DNA from: Oscillospiraceae bacterium | GTDB taxonomy: Bacteria > Bacillota > Clostridia > Oscillospirales > Ruminococcaceae | Reading direction: 5' to 3' | DNA length: 5,727 bases | Assembly (NCBI GenBank): GCA_031285645.1 | Contig: JAITVU010000156.1 | Span: forward strand, 1 to 5,727 | Shown here: in pieces, positions 1 through 5,336 of the stretch | How positions within the stretch are numbered: position 1 is the stretch's first letter | Layout: each line of letters opens with the position of its first letter | Translations under genes and position numbers: made by a program | Notes under the pieces: model-generated | The model's input: only the letters and a program-made list of their open reading frames with translations | Databases searched by the model: none | Told to the model about the DNA's origin: nothing

Positions 1-375
1 CTTTTCCGCCAATACAACACTGCGGTGGTTGACATCAAGGCCCTGTACGAGAACGCCGTCTATGTAAATAGTAAACTGAGGGTTTGTCGCGTCCCAGAGG
101 CCTTCGCGGCCTGTTGCCAGTTCGTATACAACACACCGGCCGTCAAAACTTTCAGGGATTTCAATCACGGTTTCAAAGAGATAGTACTCCCTGTGGCCGC
201 CCCATATCTGGCGGTGATCAAAAAGATCCCAAGCGGCGGTGTCAAGAGTACCGATATCCGGATGTTTGCGGTCCGTCCGGATCATTTTGTAGCGCTTGAT
301 CTCATGGGATTCAGGGTAGATCAGTCTTTCCAGTTCCTCAATAAGCTTGCCGACGCGCTGATATAAAAATACCAT
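1..375 (-). CDS. Alpha-mannosidase, glycoside hydrolase family 38, N-terminal part (cut by window edge)
   Basis: The frame gives 125 residues starting MVFLYQRVGKLIEELERLIY and runs off the left edge still open. Residues about 58-120 carry the signature of the N-terminal beta-sandwich domain of the long (about 1000-residue) bacterial and lysosomal-type GH38 enzymes: QIWGGHREYYLFETVIEIP, then WDATNPQFTIYIDG and VQGLDVNHRSV. Family members hydrolyse terminal alpha-linked mannose from oligosaccharides or glycoproteins, usually in the cytoplasm in bacteria (no signal peptide is seen here). The catalytic domain with the nucleophilic aspartate, and the metal site, lie outside the window, so activity cannot be judged. 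The start is supported by GGAGG at 383-387, 7 nt upstream, and by a good promoter at 416-444. An overlapping 113-codon frame on the plus strand (25-366) is only a shadow. Linkage and exact mannoside specificity cannot be read from this fragment. Confidence 0.9.
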   Translation of the reverse strand, partial: MVFLYQRVGKLIEELERLIYPESHEIKRYKMIRTDRKHPDIGTLDTAAWDLFDHRQIWGGHREYYLFETVIEIPESFDGRCVVYELATGREGLWDATNPQFTIYIDGVLVQGLDVNHRSVVLAEK

Positions 376-415
376 TGAAATCCCTCCGAAGGCCTCAATT
401 TTGAAACTTATGCTC

Positions 416-444
416 ATTGTACAGCAAGGGCATGTTATAGTCAA
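416..444 (-). promoter_or_regulatory. Sigma-A-type promoter of the alpha-mannosidase gene
   Basis: On the minus strand a -35 box TTGACT (439-444) is followed by exactly 17 bp and a -10 box TACAAT (416-421). Each box differs from consensus at one position. The predicted transcript start is near 409, giving a short leader of about 34 nt with the ribosome site. This implies the mannosidase can be transcribed independently of the small lipoprotein gene upstream. Confidence 0.75.
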
Positions 445-579
445 CGTCAGGCGCCGGAAGCTCACAATACTAAACGCTGAATAAACAGCAGACAAAATCG
501 AGCGAAGCGTTTTTGTGAAAGAGCATGTTCCGATCGATGGTTGATTTATATCTTCAATTGCATTTTTTCTTTAAATAAG

Positions 580-611
580 GGAGCGGCAGAGGAGTTTGCC
601 GCTCCTCTGCC
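580..611 (-). terminator. Stem-loop with two alternative pairings, possible terminator of the lipoprotein transcript
   Basis: A perfect 10-bp stem pairs GGCAGAGGAG (585-594) with CTCCTCTGCC (602-611) around a 7-nt loop. A second, incompatible 9-bp stem pairs GGAGCGGCA (580-588) with TGCCGCTCC (597-605). It lies about 100 bp downstream of the lipoprotein stop in the direction of transcription and before the mannosidase promoter, as expected for a terminator. On the minus strand the bases after the stem are CTCCCTTATTTAAA rather than a clean T-run, so intrinsic termination would be weak. It could instead be an RNA switch or a 3'-end stabilising structure. Confidence 0.5.
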
Positions 612-715
612 AAGTTTATCCACCATCCAATAAGGAGAAGTTGGTTAAATGAGTAATTTCTCAAGTAAGCATCCAGGTCCATTAATGAATCAGGCATATT
701 CAGTTCAGATTTGAA

Positions 716-859
716 TCAGGAATTCAACGCCCCGCTTAAAGGGGCAGTATAAAGCGTGAGAAGGCCAACTCTGGTTGTTGAAAACGGAGAACTCATCGTG
801 TCTTCGCATGCGCTGAAAAGCAGCAGCACCATAACAGACAATACAAATAGCTTCTTCAT
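716..859 (-). CDS. Small putative lipoprotein, 47 residues, unknown function
   Basis: The protein begins MKKLFVLSVMVLLLFSACED: two lysines, a hydrophobic stretch of about 13 residues and a lipobox-like FSAC at residues 15-18, so Cys18 could be lipidated and the remaining 30 residues exposed outside the membrane. Phenylalanine at the -3 position is unusual for a lipobox but tolerated in some cases. The start is set by AAAGGAGG with GGAGG at 868-872, 8 nt upstream. An out-of-frame ATG 4 nt earlier (861-863) opens a competing 52-codon frame, but that frame has no recognisable features and poorer spacing. The 30-residue tail (ending LSGALNS) matches no family I know, and the last codons contain a GCCCC/GGGGC hairpin (729-733 with 741-745). 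The gene sits 160 bp downstream of the AraC-type regulator, on the same strand, and may share its transcript. It could also be the remains of a longer gene. The N-terminus is convincing; the C-terminal half is not. Confidence 0.55.
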   Translation of the reverse strand: MKKLFVLSVMVLLLFSACEDTMSSPFSTTRVGLLTLYTAPLSGALNS

Positions 860-985
860 ACATAACCCCTCCTTTGTAATTGATATCCGTTTACGCACCA
901 AATATTTGTTTATCTTTTCTAATTACCAGTATAAAACAAAATGTGATACAGGCCTATTCCAAGTTTTTAAGATAAGTGGACTATA

Positions 986-1015
986 TTTATAGAAATAATC
1001 AGGGTATTTCGTTAA
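986..1015 (-). promoter_or_regulatory. Possible promoter of the small lipoprotein gene
   Basis: On the minus strand TTAACG (1010-1015; 4 of 6 consensus bases) and TATAAA (986-991; 5 of 6) are separated by 18 bp, just after the regulator's stop codons. A second candidate -10, TATACT, lies closer to the gene but lacks a usable -35 box. No terminator is visible between the two genes, so read-through from the regulator is equally possible. The leader would be about 120 nt. Confidence 0.35.
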
Positions 1016-1023
1016 GGACATCA

Positions 1024-2538
1024 TCAGTACCTGTGTCGCTTTTTATAGGAAGTGGGGCTTTCTCCGCACACCTCTTTAAAAACCCTGTTGAAGTATTTTG
1101 GATCACTGAAACCTACGGCTTCCGCTATTTCCTGCACTTTTTGCGTGTCTGTCAGCAACAGTTTTTTGGCGGAGCTTATGCGGAAATTTTTAAGGAATTT
1201 GCTGAAATTGATGTTCATTTCCCTGTTAAACAACGCACTGAGATATTCCGGTGTTACGCCCAAAATATCGGCTATTTGTCCTAATGAAATATTTTCATTG
1301 TAATGATCTCTCAGATAATTGATAGCCTTAATAATGATGAGATTGTGAACATCGGTTATTTTTTCGCTTTCCGACGCGATCCACTGTACCGCCAGATCAA
1401 AGTTGCGGATCAGTTCCTGTTTATCGCTGCACTCCGTAACCTTTTTAAAACAATCGTGATAAATAAAGCTTTCGGGTGAATGCGTGTTATGCTCCCTTAT
1501 TGTGCGGTACGCATTGTAGAGGTATTGATTAAAACAGTTGACAATACTCTTGGGGTCGTACTTAACTTTAAACATCTCAGCTTTAAATATACTCGAAACG
1601 GCATAAATCTGTTCGGCGGATTTATTGGCGATCGCCTGTATCATCTGCTCGCCAAGAGATGTCGGATAAGTGGCTTCCCTGTATTTCATCGATGCCACAA
1701 CATCACAGTCAAATATAATGATTTCTTCACATACCATCGAATAAATCAGCATGGAACGGAGTGAAATGACAATTTCTTCAAGTGACTCAAGCCGATTAAA
1801 CCGCCGCCCCGCGGCTACACAGCCGGATATTGAGCGCACATTGCCAATAGCGCTGATCACTCTGCTTCTGTAGGAGTCGTCGTTTTGCACATCAATTCCC
1901 AAAACGAGGATTCCATAGTGAAAAGGCAAGTGCAGAACATGGCATTTTGTGCGGCTATTCTTACAGAGACAATCGCGCAACGAGGCCATTATTCTAACCG
2001 TCGTCTCCGCGCTTTCATCCTGAGGTTTAATTATAACAGCTGATAACAGACTATTCTCATGGACATTAAGTTCATATTTAAGGCCCCTGATAAACTCGTC
2101 TCTGCGCGTTCCGTTGCCTGAGAGCAGCATCAGAATCATGCCTTGTAACGTTATGTTACCCTGCCCTCTTATTGAAATTTTTCGTTCCATACGGTTCAGG
2201 CCATCCAGAAAATCCTCGGTCGAGACCGATTCGGGCATAAACTCGGCAATCCCGGGTTTAAGAACGCTTTTTATGTAATCGACCAACGTATATCGACTTG
2301 CAATCAGAACGTTAACAGCCACACCCATAGCGGCAAGTGATAAAAGCATATCCAGGTTGTCACACTTGGGCGCGCGTATGCCGGTGATAATAATATCCGG
2401 CTTTTCACGCATGACGGCGTTAACATTTTCTTTTCCGCAGCCAATACATGTAACAACATGGTGTGGAGCAAACTTATCAATAATCCCGACAAAGTCCCGG
2501 CATACCGGAATATCATTTTCAACAATCACAATCCTCAT
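1024..2538 (-). CDS. AraC-type (YesN-like) response regulator with a degenerate, aspartate-less receiver domain
   Basis: The 504-residue protein has three parts. Residues 1-110 align with a receiver domain, but the phosphorylation site is broken: the usual PDxxxxDxxMP reads PDIIITGIRAP, with Gly53 (codon 2380-2382) in place of Asp. The acidic pair reads E7-N8 instead of DD, and the conserved KP lysine reads Glu103. Only the switch Ser81 remains. Residues about 165-280 resemble the degenerate GGDEF-like module seen in YesN/CdaR-type regulators (GCVAAGRRFNRLESLEEI, then a helix and EEIIIFDCDV). Residues about 402-504 are a complete AraC DNA-binding domain with two helix-turn-helix units (ISLGQIADILGVTPEYLSAL and VQEIAEAVGFSDPKYFNRVF). 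It is therefore a cytoplasmic transcription factor probably working without phosphorylation. The ATG at 2538 was chosen because GGAGG (2544-2548) lies 5 nt upstream; a GTG six codons earlier would put that site inside the gene. It ends in two tandem TGA codons (1021-1026). No partner histidine kinase is seen. Targets are unknown; the nearby alpha-mannosidase is a candidate. Confidence 0.9.
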   Translation of the reverse strand: MRIVIVENDIPVCRDFVGIIDKFAPHHVVTCIGCGKENVNAVMREKPDIIITGIRAPKCDNLDMLLSLAAMGVAVNVLIASRYTLVDYIKSVLKPGIAEFMPESVSTEDFLDGLNRMERKISIRGQGNITLQGMILMLLSGNGTRRDEFIRGLKYELNVHENSLLSAVIIKPQDESAETTVRIMASLRDCLCKNSRTKCHVLHLPFHYGILVLGIDVQNDDSYRSRVISAIGNVRSISGCVAAGRRFNRLESLEEIVISLRSMLIYSMVCEEIIIFDCDVVASMKYREATYPTSLGEQMIQAIANKSAEQIYAVSSIFKAEMFKVKYDPKSIVNCFNQYLYNAYRTIREHNTHSPESFIYHDCFKKVTECSDKQELIRNFDLAVQWIASESEKITDVHNLIIIKAINYLRDHYNENISLGQIADILGVTPEYLSALFNREMNINFSKFLKNFRISSAKKLLLTDTQKVQEIAEAVGFSDPKYFNRVFKEVCGESPTSYKKRHRY

Positions 2539-2683
2539 TGTAACCTCCCGATACACAACTCACAGCGGCACAAAAATCGATGGTGTATTTGTTGGTTTCA
2601 GTAAAGGGGTATCCAAGGATGCCCTCATCGTGAATAGCTGATTATCCCAACGGTGAGTAAGAAGGCAATTGGAACAAATGCTA

Positions 2684-2701
2684 AACTAATGATAGTTAGT
2701 T
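2684..2701. promoter_or_regulatory. 18-bp palindrome, candidate operator 1
   Basis: The sequence AACTAATGATAGTTAGTT has 6-bp inverted arms (AACTAA/TTAGTT) around a 6-nt centre. It matches the second palindrome at 2804-2821 in 14 of 18 positions, with the same overall length. It lies about 60-77 bp downstream of the predicted transcript start of the regulator gene, where a bound repressor would block elongation. The size and symmetry are typical of sites for dimeric TetR- or MarR-type repressors; no such protein is encoded in the window. Confidence 0.5.
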
Positions 2702-2766
2702 ACATATGTGAATAATTTCCTTTTTTTCTTTAACATAATAGTATCACAGTCCTGAACAAAAATAAA

Positions 2767-2795
2767 ATTATAATTTGTTATGTTTCTATTCCCAA
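2767..2795 (-). promoter_or_regulatory. Promoter of the AraC-type regulator gene
   Basis: On the minus strand TTGGGA (2790-2795; 4 of 6 consensus bases) is followed by 17 bp and a perfect -10 box TATAAT (2767-2772). The predicted start near 2760 leaves a leader of about 220 nt before the ATG at 2538, long for a simple gene. It is bracketed by the two candidate operators at 2684-2701 and 2804-2821. Confidence 0.6.
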
Positions 2796-2803
2796 AATTT
2801 ATG

Positions 2804-2821
2804 AACTAACATCAGTTAGTT
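2804..2821. promoter_or_regulatory. 18-bp palindrome, candidate operator 2
   Basis: The sequence AACTAACATCAGTTAGTT has perfect 7-bp inverted arms (AACTAAC/GTTAGTT) around a 4-nt centre. It lies 8 bp upstream of the -35 box of the regulator promoter, a position suited to an activator or to one half of a repression loop with the copy 120 bp away. It has no T-run on either side and is too short in stem to act as a terminator. Confidence 0.55.
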
Positions 2822-2834
2822 TTTGTTGGCTGAT

Positions 2835-2885
2835 ATAACGCCTGTTTCTTTACATTTCAAATCTGAGGCTTGAAACAGGCGTTAT
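2835..2885 (-). terminator. 14-bp perfect inverted repeat after the surface-protein gene, probable transcript end
   Basis: ATAACGCCTGTTTC (2835-2848) pairs perfectly with GAAACAGGCGTTAT (2872-2885) across a 23-nt loop. It begins 8 bp beyond the stop codon of the surface-protein gene, the usual place for a terminator. On the minus strand the stem is followed by ATCAGCCAACAAAAAC, without a T-run, so it is not a textbook intrinsic terminator. The loop contains TTTCAA (2855-2860), which can pair with TTGAAA (2870-2875) and would compete with the base of one arm. Confidence 0.5.
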
Positions 2886-2893
2886 GCCATATT

Positions 2894-5077
2894 TTACTTA
2901 TGGACGGCTGTGATATCAGTAAAGACCGTTGTTTTGCGCACCACACGCCATATACAGACGCCCGCCACCGCTATCATGGACAGCGCCGCGCCTACGCCGG
3001 CAACCGCTACCGGAATACGGCTCTTGCTTGCCTGAGCGGGTGCTTCCTCGCCCGCTTCCGGCTCTTCGGAATCCTGAGGCTGGGTCGCAGGCGGTTCACT
3101 GACTGGCGGTTTTGGGGCCGGGGCCGATGAAGATGATGAAGCGGGAGGCTCAGAGGGCGCTGAAGAAGAGACAATCGCAGGCGGCGGAATAACTGCCGGT
3201 TTTGATTGTTGGGAGGTCACGGGAATATCCCGGGGTCCCGATGGCGGGGTATCGTCCTCGATCCGGATGGTCTCAGATGCGCGCGCGGATTCATCCGTGT
3301 AGGTAATCCGGCTGTTCCCCTCCGCGAGGGCCGTAAATGTGGCGGCGTTCGTATTACGGTCTATGTCAACAGAAAAATAGGTGTCGTCATATTTCCAGGT
3401 ACCCCTACGGTTCGGGCTTGCGTTCAAGGTAAAACTGTCGCCGACAACCACTGTTTTATCAGACGGCAGCCCCCTGATGTCGACGGTACGTTCACTATCC
3501 GGAATATAAGCCATGGGATCTGTATTAGAATCATCGTCCGATTCCCTGTAACTCCTGTAGCGTACATTCACGGTATAGGAGCCCGCATGCTGCATATTGA
3601 GATAAACCTGAAGTGTCAAAGTCTTCGGCAATTGGGAGTCAAAGCCCGTTACTGTTACAGCAGGATCCGTAAAAGGAATATCCGACACAGTCCCGTTTTT
3701 GTAGCTGACCCGGATCACGCCGCCTGTCAGTTCCAGGGACTCGTTTATATAATATCCCGTTTTGGGAAGCACGGTGAGCGCGTATCCGTTTATATCAGGA
3801 TCCGCAACCCATAAGGGATAAAATACGGTTTTGCCCTCATAGGTTATAACCGCGTCTTGCCTGCCCAACTGAGCCGGGTTATATTGACTCACCATATCGG
3901 CGGTCACGGGAATATCACGGGTGATACCCAAACCGAACGGTTCATAGTACGCGCGGATCACAGCGCCGGTCAGATCCAGGGCATCCCCGCGCATATAAGC
4001 CGTTTTACCAGGGGAAAGGAGTTCTATACGGCTCAGGGCAACTTGATTAAAACCCAGCACATCATCGGTCACGGACACATGCAGGCCGGACGGCAAGGTA
4101 AAACATGCCGCATAAGGGCCGCCGTTTCGAATATACGCCGGTGTGCCGCCGTTGATGCTGACATTGAATTTTCCTGTTATGGCGCCGGATTTTACGCTCG
4201 GGTGCGGCAGCGTCACCGTCTTGCCCGATGTAATGATCATCTGTCCTTCTTCACCGTGCAGGGAAGCTGCCGGGGAGACATCACCGTCAAACCACAGACT
4301 GCTGTTTTTCATAACCGAAAGTTTACCTGTGAAGGAGTCGGGCCACGATGTCACACGCAGATATGTATTATCAAGAACGACCGTACCGAACCCGTAGGCG
4401 GCAGGCAATGTGCTGGTATAGCCCTGATCGGAACCGTAATGCCGATACACAATTTCGGAGGAGCCGTCGACCGAGCCGCCCTGATAATGTGCATACACAG
4501 CACCCACAGTGGCCGCGGACTCGAGATTTATCCTGGCATTTCCGCCGAGAACACCGTTACCCGGTCCGGCATACACAGCGCCGAGCGATCCGCTTTCAAG
4601 TGTGATATCGGCGTTGCCCGCGCCGGAAGTGACGCCGCCGCCGTATAAAGCGGCAATACTGTTATTAAGAACCGTCACGCCCGATCCAAAGCGGAAGGCG
4701 TTGGCAGCCGCGTAAATGACCGCATTCCCTGAAGACGGACCCGAAAGGACTATATCGCGGAAAGTCAGTGCGCCGCCGGCGGAAAGTTGCCTTGGCAATG
4801 TGAGCGTACGGCCTGTCCCTGTTATGGTTTTCCCGCCTTTTTGCGCCGTTTCCCAATCCAATGAAGACGAGTCAATCTCAGCCTGAATATGTATAACACC
4901 GATTTGTGCGGCGCCAAGCGCCTGCTCAAAAGCGGCAGCCGTCGCAACAGTGGACGCGCCAAGCGAAACCGCGGAATCCTGCGCTAAAACCGGTGAGAAA
5001 TGTAAAACAGGCGTCGCCATAAGCACAAACGCGCAGACCAGGCACAGTATGCCTTTGACTGCTTTTTTGTTTTTCAT
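2894..5077 (-). CDS. Secreted, membrane-anchored surface protein with beta-helix-type repeats and Ig-like domains
   Basis: The 727-residue protein has a Sec signal peptide (residues 1-32, likely cut after VLA before QDS). Residues about 45-260 are rich in short strands with Gly/Asn/Ser turns and include three 25-residue repeats (138-212), resembling the right-handed beta-helix of adhesin-like proteins. Two domains resembling group 3 bacterial Ig-like domains follow (about 348-425 and 430-507), recognised by GDALDLTGAVIRAYY and ESLELTGGVIRVSYKNGTVS. A third Ig-like domain (about 529-607; KTVVVGDSFTLNA) resembles group 2. Residues about 609-687 form a Pro/Ser/Glu-rich linker, long enough to cross the wall, and 688-710 are one membrane helix followed by RKTTVF and a short tail. 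There is no LPXTG motif, so anchoring is by the membrane helix. No catalytic motif is visible; a role in adhesion or carbohydrate or surface binding is inferred. The start is supported by GAGGAG (5086-5091), 8 nt upstream, and a consensus promoter. Long plus-strand frames opposite it are shadows. Confidence 0.88.
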   Translation of the reverse strand: MKNKKAVKGILCLVCAFVLMATPVLHFSPVLAQDSAVSLGASTVATAAAFEQALGAAQIGVIHIQAEIDSSSLDWETAQKGGKTITGTGRTLTLPRQLSAGGALTFRDIVLSGPSSGNAVIYAAANAFRFGSGVTVLNNSIAALYGGGVTSGAGNADITLESGSLGAVYAGPGNGVLGGNARINLESAATVGAVYAHYQGGSVDGSSEIVYRHYGSDQGYTSTLPAAYGFGTVVLDNTYLRVTSWPDSFTGKLSVMKNSSLWFDGDVSPAASLHGEEGQMIITSGKTVTLPHPSVKSGAITGKFNVSINGGTPAYIRNGGPYAACFTLPSGLHVSVTDDVLGFNQVALSRIELLSPGKTAYMRGDALDLTGAVIRAYYEPFGLGITRDIPVTADMVSQYNPAQLGRQDAVITYEGKTVFYPLWVADPDINGYALTVLPKTGYYINESLELTGGVIRVSYKNGTVSDIPFTDPAVTVTGFDSQLPKTLTLQVYLNMQHAGSYTVNVRYRSYRESDDDSNTDPMAYIPDSERTVDIRGLPSDKTVVVGDSFTLNASPNRRGTWKYDDTYFSVDIDRNTNAATFTALAEGNSRITYTDESARASETIRIEDDTPPSGPRDIPVTSQQSKPAVIPPPAIVSSSAPSEPPASSSSSAPAPKPPVSEPPATQPQDSEEPEAGEEAPAQASKSRIPVAVAGVGAALSMIAVAGVCIWRVVRKTTVFTDITAVHK
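4442..4666 (-). repeat. Three tandem 25-codon repeats in the surface-protein gene
   Basis: Residues 138-162, 163-187 and 188-212 align without gaps. Each starts with S/T-[ILV]-[AG]-A-[LV]-Y followed by a Gly-rich turn, and ends with a strand such as NADITLES, NARINLES or SSEIVYR. The constant 25-residue period fits one turn of a beta-helix each. The copies have diverged at the DNA level, so this is an old protein repeat and not a recent DNA duplication. Confidence 0.7.
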
Positions 5078-5166
5078 ATTCTCATCTCCTCGTTTAATAT
5101 TTATACTTTAGCTCAATAGCAATAAATCTGTAAAAGTGTACAAATACCCTATTTTATATTACTATC

Positions 5167-5195
5167 ATTATAGAGAAAAGATAACTATTTGTCAA
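5167..5195 (-). promoter_or_regulatory. Perfect consensus promoter of the surface-protein gene
   Basis: On the minus strand TTGACA (5190-5195), 17 bp, and TATAAT (5167-5172) match the housekeeping sigma consensus at all 12 positions with ideal spacing. The predicted start is near 5160, giving a leader of about 80 nt. The surrounding DNA is AT-rich. Strong expression is expected unless a repressor acts; I see no clear operator over it. Confidence 0.88.
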
Positions 5196-5278
5196 TGTAA
5201 TTTGATGTTCCAATGAAAATTTCCGCCGCGAAACCGCCAATGTGAAATAAGAGCTTTTCACTACCCAAAAATGTGAAA

Positions 5279-5307
5279 GCCCGGAATCCTGCCTGCGGAT
5301 TCCGGGC
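5279..5307 (-). terminator. Intrinsic terminator of the ribU-like gene
   Basis: GCCCGGAATCC (5279-5289) pairs perfectly with GGATTCCGGGC (5297-5307) around a 7-nt loop. On the minus strand the stem is followed by TTTCACATTTTTGG, a T-rich tail. It lies 29 bp after the stop codon of the transporter gene and before the surface-protein promoter, so it separates the two transcription units. A weak second hairpin (GTGAAA 5242-5247 with TTTCAC 5256-5261) follows. Confidence 0.85.
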
Positions 5308-5336
5308 CTCCCCTGGTATGTTTGAAAAGCAGCTTG

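Larger units (their letters stand above)
376..715. other. 340-bp intergenic region between the small lipoprotein and alpha-mannosidase genes
   Basis: No gene can be supported here on either strand. The region holds the mannosidase ribosome site (383-387) and promoter (416-444), an AACATGCYCTT motif present twice (426-436 in the promoter spacer and 519-529, minus-strand reading), a short ATCGATGGT element at 533-541 that also occurs before the regulator gene, and a double-folding hairpin at 580-611. The frame of the small lipoprotein stays open for about 54 codons past its TGA, ending near 553; this is discussed as a finding and is not called as coding. The rest is unremarkable. Confidence 0.6.
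2539..2893. other. 355-bp AT-rich intergenic region upstream of the regulator gene
   Basis: No gene is supported on either strand. In transcription order (right to left) it holds the inverted repeat behind the surface-protein gene (2835-2885), an 18-bp palindrome (2804-2821), a promoter (2767-2795), a second similar palindrome (2684-2701), and a leader of about 220 nt running to the regulator start. The leader has no structure I recognise as a known riboswitch. Its last part contains an ATCGATGGT element (2576-2584) also found before the mannosidase gene, and a 22-codon open frame (2560-2628) that lacks a ribosome site. Confidence 0.6.

Noticed and set aside
25..366. 113-codon plus-strand open frame
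   Set aside because: The minus strand here encodes a clear GH38 N-terminal domain with ribosome site and promoter, so the plus frame is a shadow.
649..714. 21-codon plus-strand frame with AGGAG 11 nt upstream
   Set aside because: The spacing is long, the peptide has no recognisable features, and every supported gene and promoter in the window is on the other strand.
729..745. GCCCC/GGGGC hairpin near the lipoprotein stop as a terminator
   Set aside because: The stem is only 5 bp, lies inside the coding frame, and is not followed by a T-run on either strand.
705..863. 52-codon minus-strand frame starting 4 nt before the lipoprotein start
   Set aside because: It shares the ribosome site, but at only 4 nt spacing, and lacks the signal-peptide pattern that supports the other frame. 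Noted as an ambiguity in the lipoprotein entry.
2560..2628. 22-codon minus-strand frame in the leader of the regulator, possible leader peptide
   Set aside because: No ribosome site precedes its ATG, and there is no run of regulatory codons typical of an attenuator peptide.
2684..2821. A small transposon-like element (MITE) bounded by the two palindromes
   Set aside because: Each boundary is itself a palindrome and not one half of a terminal inverted repeat, and I see no target-site duplication. Operators explain the pattern better.
3206..4648. Long plus-strand open frames (202 codons at 3206-3814 and 263 codons at 3857-4648)
   Set aside because: They lie opposite the surface-protein gene, which has a signal peptide, recognisable domains, a ribosome site and a consensus promoter. 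The plus-strand translations show no domain, have no good ribosome site that I can see, and are explained by the base composition of the real gene.
5242..5261. GTGAAA/TTTCAC hairpin as a second terminator
   Set aside because: The stem is only 6 bp with few GC pairs and no T-run. It may support the main terminator but cannot be called alone.
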